Positions 17,007 through 28,223 are shown, counted from the first letter of the stretch. The stretch is DNA of 64,000 nt from an uncultured Flavobacteriales bacterium (GCA_943788145.1 CALSPD010000013.1:1-64000); one strand, 5' to 3'. The notes: generated by a model not told the origin, from the letters alone. A program made the numbers and translations.

Positions 17007-18524
17007 TTAACCTTGCTCTCTTTCAGGCCTCATTTGGGGGAAGAAAAGCACGTCTTGAATGGATGACTGATTGGTCAAAAACATAACCAATCGGTCCACA
17101 CCGATTCCCATTCCAGACGTTGGCGGCATACCATATTCCAAGGCTCGTAAAAAGTCTTGATCGATAAACATGGCCTCATCGTCACCCTTTTCGCTTAAAC
17201 GCATTTGTTCTTCAAATCGCTCGCGCTGATCGATGGGGTCATTAAGCTCCGAATAGGCATTAGCCAATTCTTTTCCATTCACCATCAATTCGAAACGTTC
17301 GGTTAGGTCGGGATTCGTGCGATGCGTCTTGCAAAGTGGACTCATTTCCTTCGGATAGTCCATAACAAATGTTGGTTGGATAAGATTCGGTTCGCATTTT
17401 TCTCCGAAAATTTCATCGAGAAGTTTCGCTTTACCCATGCTCTCATCCGTGGCAATATGCAAGGTCTTACAGAAAGCCCTTAGTTGAGCCTCATCCATTC
17501 CACTTACGTCAGTTCCAGTGAATTTTTCGATCGCGCCAAGAAAGGTGATTCGACCAAACGGCCGCTGAAAATTTACGATCTTATCACCTATCGGAAGTTC
17601 TGTTTTTCCATGTAAATCCAGCGCGGCTTTTTCAATCATTTCCTCGGTGAAATCCATCATCCAGTTATAATCCTTGTAGGCTACATAGATTTCCATAACG
17701 GTAAATTCAGGATTATGGGTCCGGTCCATGCCTTCATTTCTGAAGTTTCGCGAAAACTCGTAGACACCTTCAAAACCACCTACGATCAACCGCTTAAGGT
17801 AAAGCTCATTTGCAATTCTCAAGTACATGTCAATGTCCAGTGAATTGTGATGTGTAGTAAATGGACGAGCCGCGGCTCCGCCAGGAATAGGTTGTAAAAC
17901 GGGCGTATCAACTTCGAGGTAGCCTTTTGAGTTGAAAAATTCACGCATCGAATTGATAATCTTAGTTCTGGACTCAAAAGTTTTTCTGATTCCTGGATTG
18001 ACGACCAAGTCTAAATAGCGCATGCGATAGCGCTGTTCCTTATCCGCAAAACCATCGTGTATTTTTCCATCAGCGTCCGTTTTTACAATGGGCAGCGGCT
18101 TTAAGGATTTGGCTAGCACGGTCATTTCTGTTACATGAACGGAGATTTCTCCCACCTGCGTCTTGAAAATGTAGCCTTTGACACCAACAAAATCTCCAAT
18201 GTCAAGAATCTTCTTGAATACGGTATTGTACAAGGTTTTATCCTCGCCCTCGCAAAGTTCATCTCGATTGAAGTAGCACTGAATTCGACCCGATTGGTCC
18301 ATTATTTCGGCAAAAGAGGCTTTGCCCATGACTCGCCTACTCATTAACCGACCCGCTATACAAACCATGATTTTATCGCCATCTTCTTTGAAAATGGTTT
18401 TGATGGTTGCTGCGTTGCTATCTACTGGATAAAGGGCTGCAGGATAAGGGTCAATACCCAATGCTCTCAATTGATTAAGCCCGTCTCTGCGCTCTATTTC
18501 CTGGTCGTTCAGTTCGTGTGACAT
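17007..18524 (-). CDS. lysS: Lysyl-tRNA synthetase, class II
   Basis: The product, about 505 aa, has an OB-fold anticodon-binding domain followed by the class II core: RYRMRYLDLVVNP, motif 2 FEGVYEFSRNFRNEGMDRTHNPEFTVMEIY, and motif 3 GMGIGVDRLVMFL. It charges tRNA-Lys. A longer frame begins with GTG at 18560, but a TATCTTTG promoter element lies at 18546-18553, downstream of that GTG, so the ATG at 18524 (MSHELNDQEIERR) is the better start. The gene is divergent from the isomerase gene. Confidence 0.95.
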   Translation of the reverse strand: MSHELNDQEIERRDGLNQLRALGIDPYPAALYPVDSNAATIKTIFKEDGDKIMVCIAGRLMSRRVMGKASFAEIMDQSGRIQCYFNRDELCEGEDKTLYNTVFKKILDIGDFVGVKGYIFKTQVGEISVHVTEMTVLAKSLKPLPIVKTDADGKIHDGFADKEQRYRMRYLDLVVNPGIRKTFESRTKIINSMREFFNSKGYLEVDTPVLQPIPGGAAARPFTTHHNSLDIDMYLRIANELYLKRLIVGGFEGVYEFSRNFRNEGMDRTHNPEFTVMEIYVAYKDYNWMMDFTEEMIEKAALDLHGKTELPIGDKIVNFQRPFGRITFLGAIEKFTGTDVSGMDEAQLRAFCKTLHIATDESMGKAKLLDEIFGEKCEPNLIQPTFVMDYPKEMSPLCKTHRTNPDLTERFELMVNGKELANAYSELNDPIDQRERFEEQMRLSEKGDDEAMFIDQDFLRALEYGMPPTSGMGIGVDRLVMFLTNQSSIQDVLFFPQMRPEREQG

Positions 18525-18545
18525 GTCTCGTATTAAATAAGTCGG

Positions 18546-18553
18546 CAAAGATA
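18546..18553 (-). promoter_or_regulatory. Putative -7 element of lysS
   Basis: The minus strand reads TATCTTTG, 21 nt before the ATG at 18524. Its position argues against the upstream GTG start at 18560. Confidence 0.45.
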
Positions 18554-18617
18554 GAATCACATAACGAAGACTATATGTTTCGTGCGCTTCGATTTTTTCT
18601 TGGAATCATTGGCCTCG

Positions 18618-18625
18618 TATATTTG
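18618..18625 (+). promoter_or_regulatory. Putative -7 element giving a leaderless isomerase mRNA
   Basis: TATATTTG is followed by exactly 5 nt and then the ATG at 18631. Bacteroidota transcripts start roughly this far from the element, so the message would begin at or next to the start codon. Confidence 0.5.
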
Positions 18626-18630
18626 CATTT

Positions 18631-19623
18631 ATGAGTAAGAGCATGAATCAACTAGTAGATGAATTTCCATCTCAGCTGCGCGAGGCCTTGGCCATTTCTG
18701 ATGGATTTAAACTAGGATCAAAAAGGCCATTTGAGAACGTGTTGATTTGCGGTTTGGGTGGATCAGGGATTGGCGGAACGATTCTTTCGCAGCTGATTGC
18801 CGAGGAATGTCAATATCCGGTTCTTTCTAGTAAAGACTATACGATTCCAGAGTTTGTAGATCCAAAAACATTAGTCATTGCTTGTTCTTATTCGGGTAAT
18901 ACCGAAGAAACACTCGAGGCGTTGGACTCTGCCATTGCTCAAGGAGCGCAAATAGCCTGCATCACTTCTGGTGGTAAGTTGTTGGAAATGGCCGAAGAAA
19001 ATGCTTGGCCTTGCATTAAGATTCCGGGCGGATACCCACCGCGATCGGCCTTTGGTTTCTCCATTGTTCAATTGTTTAAACTGGCTTCCGAATTTGGAAT
19101 GATAGGAAAACGATGGAAATCGGAAATGGAAAAAGCCGTGGACTATTTAGAAACTAACCAAGAAAAAATTCATCGCGCAGGAACTCAGTTGGCTCAATCG
19201 CTTCAACATAAACTCCCTATTATTTATTCTACCAATTGGCTGGAAGGAGTGAGCGTTAGATGGCGTCAGCAAATCAATGAAAACGCAAAAAAGCTGGCTT
19301 GGCACAACTATTATCCTGAAATGAATCACAATGAGCTGGTTGGGTGGCGCAATGAAGATCACAACCTGGCCGTCATCTTTTTAACCAGCAGCTTTGATCA
19401 TGAGCGCGTTACGCGAAGGATGGGGTTAAGTGAATCGGTTTATTTGAAATACACACCTCACGTTCATCATTGCGCGGCCATTGGTGACTCTAAAATTGAA
19501 CAGGCAATCTATCTGATTCATCTGGGCGATTTCATGAGTATTGAGTTGGCAGATTTAAATAATGCTGACTCTACCGAGGTGGAGGTTATCGACTGGCTGA
19601 AGGGCGAATTAGCCAAGTTTTAA
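18631..19623 (+). CDS. Bifunctional phosphoglucose/phosphomannose isomerase
   Basis: This 330-aa SIS-domain protein carries ICGLGGSGIGGTI and SYSGNTEETLEALD in the first half and KIPGGYPPRSAFGFSI and the NEN-AKKLAWHNYYPEMNHNELVGW region in the second. Those are the marks of the small bifunctional PGI/PMI family first known from archaea and common in Bacteroidota. It interconverts glucose-6-P or mannose-6-P with fructose-6-P and may supply mannose-6-P for the ManC-like enzyme encoded near 58 kb. Confidence 0.88.
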   Translation: MSKSMNQLVDEFPSQLREALAISDGFKLGSKRPFENVLICGLGGSGIGGTILSQLIAEECQYPVLSSKDYTIPEFVDPKTLVIACSYSGNTEETLEALDSAIAQGAQIACITSGGKLLEMAEENAWPCIKIPGGYPPRSAFGFSIVQLFKLASEFGMIGKRWKSEMEKAVDYLETNQEKIHRAGTQLAQSLQHKLPIIYSTNWLEGVSVRWRQQINENAKKLAWHNYYPEMNHNELVGWRNEDHNLAVIFLTSSFDHERVTRRMGLSESVYLKYTPHVHHCAAIGDSKIEQAIYLIHLGDFMSIELADLNNADSTEVEVIDWLKGELAKF

Positions 19624-19680
19624 TTCGGCAGAAGCGCATTTTGGCATCTATTTTTTGACTTAAATCGGGGTTATTGTATT

Positions 19681-19688
19681 TAAATTTG
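19681..19688 (+). promoter_or_regulatory. Putative -7 element giving a leaderless hydrolase mRNA
   Basis: TAAATTTG followed by 5 nt and the ATG at 19694, the same spacing as at 18618. Confidence 0.5.
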
Positions 19689-19693
19689 ATGGC

Positions 19694-20863
19694 ATGACAG
19701 TCCGGTGGAAACGCATTTTATTTCGATTAGTGGCCATCGCGCTTTTCACCCATTTTGTAGTTGAAATTACGGGTCATCATTACCTCTATCAGACCTTGCG
19801 TATGACCGTTTTCAAAGGTCGATTTGGTCCAGACATTGAAGAATATCGATCCATGCCTAATGCCTCTATTTATGGGTTTGACCCTGAATATTGGCCAAAA
19901 AAGCCTTCATATGGTACGCTTTCCTTGTCCAAAGAAGATGCGGCCTATCATGAAAAAAACGAATCTGTTTCGTTTGTCGTAATTCACAACGATTCTATGA
20001 TTCATGAGGAATACTGGGATGGGTTTAGTGCCGACAGCATTAGCAATTCATTTTCGATGGCTAAGTCTATAGTAGCTCTTTTGGTCGGAATAGCTATAGA
20101 TCAGCAGGCAATAGAAAGCGTGGATAAACCGCTCTATTGGTATATGCCTCAATATCGAACCGAGCTGGGGCAAGAGCTCACTATAAAAGACTTACTGACC
20201 ATGAGTTCAGGGATCAATTTTGATGAGAATTACATCAATCCATTCGCTTTTCCGGCAAAGGCAAACTATGGAGATAATTTGGAACTGTTGGTGAGTGAAT
20301 ATGAAGTAACAGAAAAACCAGGGGTCACTTTCGAATACAAAAGCGGAAACACGCAGATTTTAGCCTTTCTTGTTTCGAGCACGATGCGAAAGCCGGTGTC
20401 TGAAATTGCTACAGAAATGGTCTGGTCTAAAATCGGAGCAGAACATCGCGCCTTTTGGACCTTAGACCGAGAAGGAGGCACAGAAAAGGCGTTTTGCTGC
20501 ATCAATGCAACGGCACGAGATTTTGCACGAATCGGGCGGATTTATAAAGATTTTGGAATGTGGGATGACGAGCGCATTGTAGATAGCGCCTATGTTGCAG
20601 CGTCCATTTCTAAACAGGCGACCATCAATCCTGATGGTAGCCCTTGCGAAACCTACGGCTATCAATGGTGGTTAGGGGAAGAAAAGGGCATGGATTTCTT
20701 TTTTATGCGAGGCATTAAGGGGCAATATGTTTTGGTGGTCCCTGAAAAAGATTTGATCGTAGTTCGAATGGGTAGAAAGCGCGATAATGGGACGTTTGAA
20801 CGACCGCATCCAGACGATGTGTACCGCTATTTGAATATGGGTTTAAGCATGATTGATGAATGA
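19694..20863 (+). CDS. Serine hydrolase, beta-lactamase class C / DD-peptidase fold
   Basis: The 389-aa protein has an N-terminal membrane anchor or signal (RILFRLVAIALFTHFVVEI), the catalytic SxxK motif SMAK at residues 121-124, the TIKDLLTMSSGI segment, a YKSGNTQ stretch corresponding to the second active-site element, and a C-terminal GIKGQYVLVVPEKDLIVV beta region. It is an outer- or periplasmic-facing penicillin-binding-like hydrolase of unknown substrate. True beta-lactamase activity cannot be claimed. It overlaps the next gene by 4 bases, so the three genes to 21973 form an operon. Confidence 0.87.
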   Translation: MTVRWKRILFRLVAIALFTHFVVEITGHHYLYQTLRMTVFKGRFGPDIEEYRSMPNASIYGFDPEYWPKKPSYGTLSLSKEDAAYHEKNESVSFVVIHNDSMIHEEYWDGFSADSISNSFSMAKSIVALLVGIAIDQQAIESVDKPLYWYMPQYRTELGQELTIKDLLTMSSGINFDENYINPFAFPAKANYGDNLELLVSEYEVTEKPGVTFEYKSGNTQILAFLVSSTMRKPVSEIATEMVWSKIGAEHRAFWTLDREGGTEKAFCCINATARDFARIGRIYKDFGMWDDERIVDSAYVAASISKQATINPDGSPCETYGYQWWLGEEKGMDFFFMRGIKGQYVLVVPEKDLIVVRMGRKRDNGTFERPHPDDVYRYLNMGLSMIDE

Positions 20864-21261
20864 AAGAGGATATTGAGTTTCCGAAAGTTGAACGGGTAGG
20901 CGTATGTGCCATTCCAGAAGAAAGTGATGGCAAAACCTATTGGAAAGTGCAGGTTATCAATATGCTCGACAAACCAATAACGAATGTTTTAGTTGCGGCA
21001 AAAGGATATGGTAAAAAGGAGTCGAAGGAAGTGGCCACTTCGGAATTGCGCCATTATTTTGAAGAAATTCCATCAAAATCGCTAAAGTCAGTTGAGGTGA
21101 TTCCCGATGATTTAGTTGGTCTGAGCAACCAATATTGGGTAAGTTTTTACATCGATTCGGAAATCTTCGACAAGAAATTTATCTTTCTTCCAGAAACCCT
21201 CATTGAAAAGAATCTCACACACATTCCCATCATCGATCAGCTGGGAATTCTAATTATATAA
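20860..21261 (+). CDS. Conserved hypothetical protein (133 aa)
   Basis: The start overlaps the hydrolase stop (ATGA). The protein has no signal peptide or membrane segment and looks like a single beta-rich domain (KVQVINMLDKPITNVLVAAKGYG, QYWVSFYIDSEIFDKKFIFLPE). I recall similar cytosolic proteins of unknown function in Flavobacteriia. It is sandwiched between the hydrolase and the exonuclease with 1 bp to the latter. Confidence 0.75.
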   Translation: MKEDIEFPKVERVGVCAIPEESDGKTYWKVQVINMLDKPITNVLVAAKGYGKKESKEVATSELRHYFEEIPSKSLKSVEVIPDDLVGLSNQYWVSFYIDSEIFDKKFIFLPETLIEKNLTHIPIIDQLGILII

Positions 21262-21262
21262 T

Positions 21263-21973
21263 ATGGATTTGAGTAAAATACTTTTCTTCGATATAGAAAC
21301 GATTCCCCAGTTTAAATCATTTGATAAGGCACCAGAGGCGGATCAAAAACTATGGGCTGAAAAAGCGCAGTACTTGCTCAAAACCGATGAAGACACCGTT
21401 CAGTCCATTTATGGAAGAGCAGGGATTTATGCTGAATTTGGCCGAATCGTTTGTATATCCGTTGGCTTCATTAGCGAGCGCGAAGGAAATAGAAGCCTTC
21501 GACTGAAGTCATATTATGGCGATGATGAGAAGCAATTGCTAGGTGAATTTGCTGAACTTTTATCCAAACATTTTAATGGAAACGACCACCTTTTGTGTGG
21601 TCACAACGGACGAGAGTTTGATTTTCCCTACATCGCGCGAAGAATGATTGTGAACGACATTAAAATTCCTCGAATTTTAGATTTAGCAGGTAAAAAGCCT
21701 TGGGAAGTTGGCCATATTGATACCATGCAGATGTGGAAATTCGGAGACTTTAAAAATTTCACTTCCTTGAAATTACTCGCTCATATTTTTGGTCTTCCAA
21801 CCCCAAAGGATGACATTGACGGCAGTCAAGTTGCCGGGGTTTATTGGGAAGAAAATGATTTGGAACGCATTGTGCGCTATTGCGAAAAAGATGTACTGAC
21901 GCTTGTTCAGGTTTACCTTAAAATGGTTCAAGTACCGATTTTGACCGAAGCAGAACTGAAGTCGAAAAATTAA
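21263..21973 (+). CDS. DEDD-type 3'-5' exonuclease, PolB-proofreading-like
   Basis: This 236-aa protein has the three exonuclease motifs: FFDIETIP (Asp and Glu), GHNGREFDFPYIARRM (Asp) and RYCEKDVLTLVQVY (Tyr and Asp), consistent with a DEDDy nuclease. The family resembles the proofreading domain of B-family polymerases but is freestanding, with a likely role in DNA or RNA end processing. It follows the 133-aa gene by one base. Confidence 0.85.
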   Translation: MDLSKILFFDIETIPQFKSFDKAPEADQKLWAEKAQYLLKTDEDTVQSIYGRAGIYAEFGRIVCISVGFISEREGNRSLRLKSYYGDDEKQLLGEFAELLSKHFNGNDHLLCGHNGREFDFPYIARRMIVNDIKIPRILDLAGKKPWEVGHIDTMQMWKFGDFKNFTSLKLLAHIFGLPTPKDDIDGSQVAGVYWEENDLERIVRYCEKDVLTLVQVYLKMVQVPILTEAELKSKN

Positions 21974-21975
21974 GG

Positions 21976-24900
21976 CTAGCGAAAGAGGGACATCTTACCA
22001 AACTCCTGGGTGAAATATTGATCGGCTCCGGATGCCTTGCGCTCAATGGCCGACCCATCAATTTTCATAATTACTCGGTATAGATAAACACCATTGGCCA
22101 AGCGGTCTCCAAATTCATCTGTGCCGTCCCATGCATATTGCGTCATATTACGCCCAATATTGATCGGGCCCAGTTCGTCCTTGGTGATTTCGCGGATAAC
22201 CTTTCCTGTAATCGTCAAGATTTGGATGGTAAATACATCAGGCACCTTAGATCCGGTGAGGGTGAAAACAAATCGAGTGGATGTGGTGAATGGGTTGGGG
22301 TAATTCATTACCTGTGTTACGGTGCTTTTATTAACCACTTCGAATTCTATGTTGTAGTCGTCCGAACCAGCTGCATTGCCGCTAGCATCTCGTCCCATTA
22401 CAGACAAGGTGTAAATCCCATCGTCCAATGACTCTGGCTTGAAATAAACCCGTGCTTTATTCTTGCTATCGCTTGCCGCTTCAAAAGCCATGATTTCTTT
22501 TCCGTTTTGCACAAAGGGAATGCGGCTGTGACTTCCACCAGGAACGGTCAGATAAACATCGAACGATGTGGTGTCCTTCATCAGTAAATAACTGTTTTCA
22601 TCTTTCAATTCCATCACAATTTCTGGAGTTGGGGAGACGATGTCCCGATTTAAAATATGGATGCCATCAAAAGTTACGTCCAACAGTGGATTGCTTTGAT
22701 CTGCAGTGACCGTTAAAGTTCGATAAGCCTTATTGTTGAAGCTATATTCTTCCTTATGCCATTCTTTCCCCAATGGGTTGACTTCCATCCAAAGCGTATA
22801 ACGACCATTTAATGCAGCGGTGAAAATTTCAACAGAATCAAAAATGACTTGTTCGGGCGACATGCCAGCGTAGGTCACCGTATCGTCTTGGGCAACAACT
22901 CCATCGGAGCTGGTCATCCAATAATGAACTTGAAATTCATTGAAGGCAAACTCGCTTATGTTTTCAAAGGCTACACCGAAGAAGAATTTCTCCCCGGCAT
23001 TGACGCTGGTAGTTCGATATGCAACCCCTTCGATTGGATTGATTGCCGCATCTGGTGCAGGATCGTAAAGCACATGCCAACTCCTCAATTGACCTGGGGT
23101 TCCTGCCGCATCATCCCGTGTGAAATAGTCTAAGTTGACCCGCAGTGTGCTATCCGCATTGGTGCTCGAAATGTCAGCACTTCCGCTTTCGGTAAGCGAA
23201 GCGAGTTCCGTTTCAATTTGCTGAATATTCGTTCCGATGGCTTTGCTAAGTACTTCTTCTTGGGAGTTTGCTTCTTGTGCGCCAGATTTCAAAATGAATT
23301 CACGCCAAGCCATTGCTGGTCCTATTTCTGGCCCTGTAATGTCCCCTTGTTTCACATTTGAGTAAACCTTGGTGTTCAAGGTGATCACATCGCGTGGTTC
23401 ATGTCCGAGGACTTCCGCCTTGACGGAAGCATCGCCCTTTTTAGTAAAGAAAATGTAGGGATGCGTATTCTCAACATAGCGGATGCTATCGGCCCCCAAA
23501 GCTTCAAACGCCTGATAGTGGCTTTCTTGCCAATACTGCGCATCTTGAAATAGTCCTGAACCTAGGCTATAAGCCAAAATGTAATATCCATCGGGTACTT
23601 CATTGGTGATCATGTTGACCATGGCGTCCATTTGTGTGGCGTTTTTAACCAAAAATGAAAACCAATATTCTACTCGAAGTACCCGCGAATTGGTTGATCC
23701 TTGAACGAAGTTGTTGCTGTTTCCAAATTGGTGGTTCGAATTGATGAGTTGGCCGTTGTACACGCCATAAGTGCCCCAAGGCTCGAGGTTGAGCGTGTCG
23801 ATCACTGCAATGGCTATGGCTGGAGCAACACCATATTCACCAAATGGAGCACCCAAGCCATCGAGCGCATATTTGGTGGAGTAATACTCATTATCGTTGG
23901 CTGGAGAACCTACATTGTTGACGTATAGTTCGCGAGAAGCTTCTGAATAATGAAATTGTCGTTTGGTTCGATCATACTCGATATGATCAAAGTCGTTGAC
24001 TTTGAATTGAAAAAAGTGGTCCTGGCCCCAACCAAATTGATTCTGGATTACCTGAAAACTGAATTCCCCCCACTTTGTCTCATCGTCAGCTGGTCGAACG
24101 CGCCAAAAGAATACCGTACTGTCCTGAAATCCAAAGCTTAGTAAATTTGGGTTCCAATGGAGGATAGCTCCCGACTGCGTCATGTTTTGGCTTTGAAGAA
24201 ATGGACTATCGTAGGTATCTGTGGTGTCAATCTGAAACACATATTCTTTGGAGGGAGCGAATGGATAACCAGTATTTGCCTTTAGGGTGACGTCCATCGA
24301 TCCTACAACACCAAAATTGTAGGGATATACTGGCGACAAATCGGACTCGATGATGGTGAAGTCCAGCGCGGTTACCGTATTGTTTTGAAACTCATCAAAT
24401 TCAGGTATGCTGTCGCTGGGTAAATCAACTTCGATGTGCATTTCGTTGTCACCTATTCCATCAACGTCATTCACGTCAAATCTAAAGCGCACTTCCTTTG
24501 AATAACCCAGATTGGAAACAGTTAGAAACTTATTATCTGCTTCCCTTGATGTGGGGAAAAGCCGAGAAGCATGAACAGTAAAGGGTTTTGAAACGTAACG
24601 GCCTAAATTGGTGATGTCAACAACAACATCAAATGAATCGACATCATTGGTGATGACGGCTGGCTCGAATCGAACTTGAATACCTTGATTTGGATCGTTG
24701 ATCGTCAACTCGCTTCGCTCATGCGGATATAATTTAAACGCAGGATCGCCATGTAAGGTCATTTCCAGTGCCATGCTGATTTTTCGCTTATCGTCTGTGT
24801 TTCCAGCATTAGGTGAGCTAAACGATTGAGCAGTAGCTAATAACTGCGCTCCTAAAGATTCGCCATATTGATTGACACCCATGTTTGCATGAAATAATCC

Positions 24901-27141
24901 AGTGTATTCGTTCAGTTGGGAGGTTAGACTCAATCCTGGTGCAGCCACAAAGGCAATTGCGCCAGCATTTGGAATCAAAACATATTGTTCGGAAATACTT
25001 GCCAAACCATCGTCATACAAGTGAATGTTTCCAGAAAAGCAACTCAAGGCCATCACCATCGGGTAGCGTCCTTCATTGTTCCAGTCGCTCGGATCGTCCA
25101 CATTGATGTCGAACCCAACTGAGGTCCCATGTCCAAAAAAGGTCATCATGGCTACACCATCATGAATGATTTTTCGGAGTGTATCCACGTCCAACTGCTC
25201 AATTACTTCACCGCTTGTTTTCGCGAACAAATAGGTCTTTCCTCCAAAATGCTCGCCTTCGAGAACGTTTTTGTAGCCGTTCAAATAATTAATAAAATCT
25301 TCATTCTCCCGTGTATTTGAGCCGCCAGCGAAGTGAAGAATACGTTTTTGCCACAGTTTTTTATTCATGGTGTATTGGGCAGCTTCATCGTTTTGGGCAA
25401 GTTCAGCCAATCTCAATTTGTCCTTATAGGCGTTCAAATCTCCGTTTGTCAGTGCTGCAATTCGGCCGGTCGCAATGGTTGGAGCGTAAGGCGCTGAACC
25501 CAAACCCATGGTAAAATAATTGTCCGTTGGTGGGCTGCCCATCGTAGGCACTAGGCATTGAGCACGCTTTGTTTCTGAACCTCTGTGCTGTGATTCTTGA
25601 ATGGCTTTTCCGGCTAGAAATAGATACTGAGGAGGAGTCGACCATTGATCTAGCGTGTAGTCGCAAAATCCCCGAATGGATAGCGGATGATAGCGCACAC
25701 CATAGGCAAATTGATCGTACAATTCGTCAATATAAACAAGCACAACGCGTCCATCGTGTGTGCCGTTTCGGTAAGCTGCGTACGTACTTGCAGCAGTGGA
25801 TAGACTTCGATGCGATATCATTAAGAAAGCCGAGTCTTTTTCTAAGTCCATGGGATTTCTAAACTGTCCGCTGGTTCCAACTGCATCTAATTCAGATCCA
25901 GCAATCGAACGGATAAGGTTATCGATCTGAACATACAGTGGGCGCTCCGATCCTGCATCCACATTACATTTCAAGGTTGTTCCAACTTGTGAAACCGAAT
26001 AGCGCTTGTGGGCACTTATATCATAGACATGGCTTGTAGCATTGCTTCCCCAATCCGCCAAGCTAAAGTGTGCACTGTTTCCATTCGCTGGAACCCTGAA
26101 TAGTAGTTCGCTTAAATTCTCACCCGCCATAGACATCACATGCGGATATCGAAGTTTGAAGTAAGCCACAGCCGAATAGTCGGAATTGGTTTCAATGGCC
26201 GAACCAAGCTGTGAAGTATAAGCCTGAAACCGATGCGAAGCCGAGGTGAGAAGGCTTGATGAGAAGGTGAATTGATGTTGTGTATACGCGTAGCTGGGAA
26301 TAATCACTCCGTCAATTTCGGTGAAGCTTGCTCCGCTGTTGATGCGAAAACGTATGTGATGCGCTTGTGTTCCTCCAGCTCCAGCATTTAATCCCGCCAC
26401 TCCGGCTTCGAGTGTAGCCATCGGAGCCCCAGCACCGTTAAAAGGGTTCCGAGTTTGAAATACCTTCTCGCGAAAAGCGGCAGAATTAGCTCCGTTGTTA
26501 TATCCGAATTTATCGCTCATCCAGCCTTTTCCTCCATCGTACAAGGTGTTTGGCTTGCCCTGCCCAATATCTTCTCCTTCTTGATATACGCCTGCACCAC
26601 CTGCGGCAGGTGTGAAGGATAGGATTTGTTCGGAAATAAAGTAGGTCATTACGGACACTGAGGGCGAAACATAAGGCACTGTGGTCAATCGATGCGTGGA
26701 CTGCGTGCCGTCCGGATACCAAGTGAGGTAATAAACTAAGGTGTCAGATTATAGACTGTAATACGGATTTGTTTGCTGCGATTGGTTCGGGTATAGCCGT
26801 TCATCCAGCCAACCATTGTTTCCTTCGCAATATAATTCTATGTATTCGCCCGAGTCGAACGATCCATCTCCCTGACCTTCTATGTGAATGTATTGCTCTT
26901 CGCCTTTCGCGAAAATTTGAATGGATCGAGGATCAATGGAAGCAATTGGAATGGCAGGATTAACCTCGTTAAGCGCAAAGTTAAGTGCGTTATAGTCGAT
27001 GCGGCAGGCGCCTTTTTTAGTGACTTTAAATTTGAAATAATATCGGTCTGTATCGTAGTCTATCCACTCGTTGCCGTAGGGTTGCGCGAACGAGAAAAGG
27101 GTCGATACTGAACATAAAAATCCAAGTAAAAGTCTTTTCAC
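21976..27141 (-). pseudogene. PorU2-like C25 (gingipain-type) peptidase interrupted by an in-frame TAA
   Basis: The frame begins with GTG at 27141, overlapping the upstream stop (TAGTG), and encodes a signal peptide plus 130 aa ending NPYYSL. A TAA at 26749-26751 follows, and the same frame then continues DTLVYYLTWYPDGTQS for another 1570+ aa. The second part holds the C25 peptidase domain with the His in FFGHGTS and Cys in ALSCFSGN, several Ig-like domains and a FlgD-like tail (NYPNPFTTSTRF ... YAWDGTDEFGDRLANGVYLYR). Size and neighbours fit the putative T9SS sortase PorU2, which would process cargo at the outer membrane. Whether the stop is a mutation, a read error or is read through cannot be told. 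Confidence 0.82.
26749..26751 (-). other. In-frame TAA inside the PorU2-like gene
   Basis: The codon lies between SL and SDTLVYY in one continuous frame. A single base change from TAT or TAC (Tyr) would create it. Confidence 0.8.
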
Positions 27142-28223
27142 TAAGTCTTTCGATTTAAGGCGAGTTTCAGACTAAATACGTTCGAATAGAGAGCCACACT
27201 TTGATCGCCAATGTCAGTCAAGGCATAGTCTATACTCAAAACATCTTTGATGGTTACCCCAACCCCAATGTTAGGCTGAAAGGTGTATTCCGAGTAATTA
27301 CCTACTTCGGCTTTAATGCGCTGTACATTGCCAATGCCACCACGAATGTAAAAGATGGTCAAATAGGAAAGTTCAATGCCTAAATTGGGATCAATGCTGA
27401 TTGGATCGCTTGATATCAGAACATTTCTTCGACCATCTGTGGTGATGTCAAAATTCAATTCCGGCATGATTCCAACTCGATCCTTGATGACAAATTTCCG
27501 ACCAATGCCCAAGGCAATTTTTGGTAGCGTAACTTCTAATCCGTTTTTTGGTAAGTCGTTTTGAGTAGCCTGAAAAACAGCAATGGTTGTCGAATCTAAG
27601 GTGTACTTCCAAGCATTGAAAGTTGAAGTTATATCACGACCAACAACGCCCACATTCCACTGTCCAAATTTGTATTGGGCACCAGCATCAATGCCAAAAC
27701 CCCACGCACGGGCCATGTCGCCCACTTGCCGATAGATGATTTTTGCATTGCCTCCAACGCTAAGACCTTTGGTTCCCAACTTCTTCGCATAACTTAAAAG
27801 AAAGGCGTAGTCGGCAGCTGAAAAAGTCGTAATCCTATCGTAGTTTACTTGTCCACTTTGATCGATGAGCTGGGTTGTATTTGGAATATCATCCACACCA
27901 AAACGGATGGCACTGATGCCAAAGGCACTCGTTTCGTCAATTTTAGTCCCAAAACCAACGTAGTCATACTTGGCTATGCCTGCGAAATATTCCGCATGTT
28001 GAGCCGCTACTTGCAGGTTATCAGTAATTCCAGTTAATCCAGCTGGGTTCCAATAGGCTGCCGTTACATCGTTAACGGAGGCTACTTGGGCCTTGCTCAT
28101 GGCCAAACCCCGTGCGCCAACACCAATGCTTAAAAATTCATTGCTGTATTTTGGCGCTTGCGCAAATACGTCATGCGTTAGTGCTAAAATGAAGAATGGA
28201 AGGATGGCGAAATATGCTCTCAT
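27141..28223 (-). CDS. PorV/PorQ-family outer-membrane beta-barrel protein
   Basis: The product is about 360 aa: a signal peptide (MRAYFAILPFFILALTHDVFAQA), then the family motif FLSIGVGARGLAMSKAQVASVNDVTAAYWNPAGL and FadL-like beta strands to the end. PorV/PorQ-type proteins shuttle or anchor T9SS cargo at the outer membrane. The frame extends upstream to 28274, but the signal peptide and a minus-strand TACATTTG at 28236-28243 favour the ATG at 28223. Its TAG stop overlaps the GTG start of the peptidase gene (TAGTG), so the two are translationally coupled. Confidence 0.87.
   Translation of the reverse strand: MRAYFAILPFFILALTHDVFAQAPKYSNEFLSIGVGARGLAMSKAQVASVNDVTAAYWNPAGLTGITDNLQVAAQHAEYFAGIAKYDYVGFGTKIDETSAFGISAIRFGVDDIPNTTQLIDQSGQVNYDRITTFSAADYAFLLSYAKKLGTKGLSVGGNAKIIYRQVGDMARAWGFGIDAGAQYKFGQWNVGVVGRDITSTFNAWKYTLDSTTIAVFQATQNDLPKNGLEVTLPKIALGIGRKFVIKDRVGIMPELNFDITTDGRRNVLISSDPISIDPNLGIELSYLTIFYIRGGIGNVQRIKAEVGNYSEYTFQPNIGVGVTIKDVLSIDYALTDIGDQSVALYSNVFSLKLALNRKT

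Noticed and set aside
18525-18560. Upstream GTG start for lysS
   Set aside because: A TATCTTTG promoter element lies between it and the ATG at 18524, so it would be upstream of the transcript.
26749-26751. Selenocysteine or pyrrolysine recoding as the reason for the in-frame stop
   Set aside because: Those use UGA or UAG; this codon is UAA and no recoding elements are seen.
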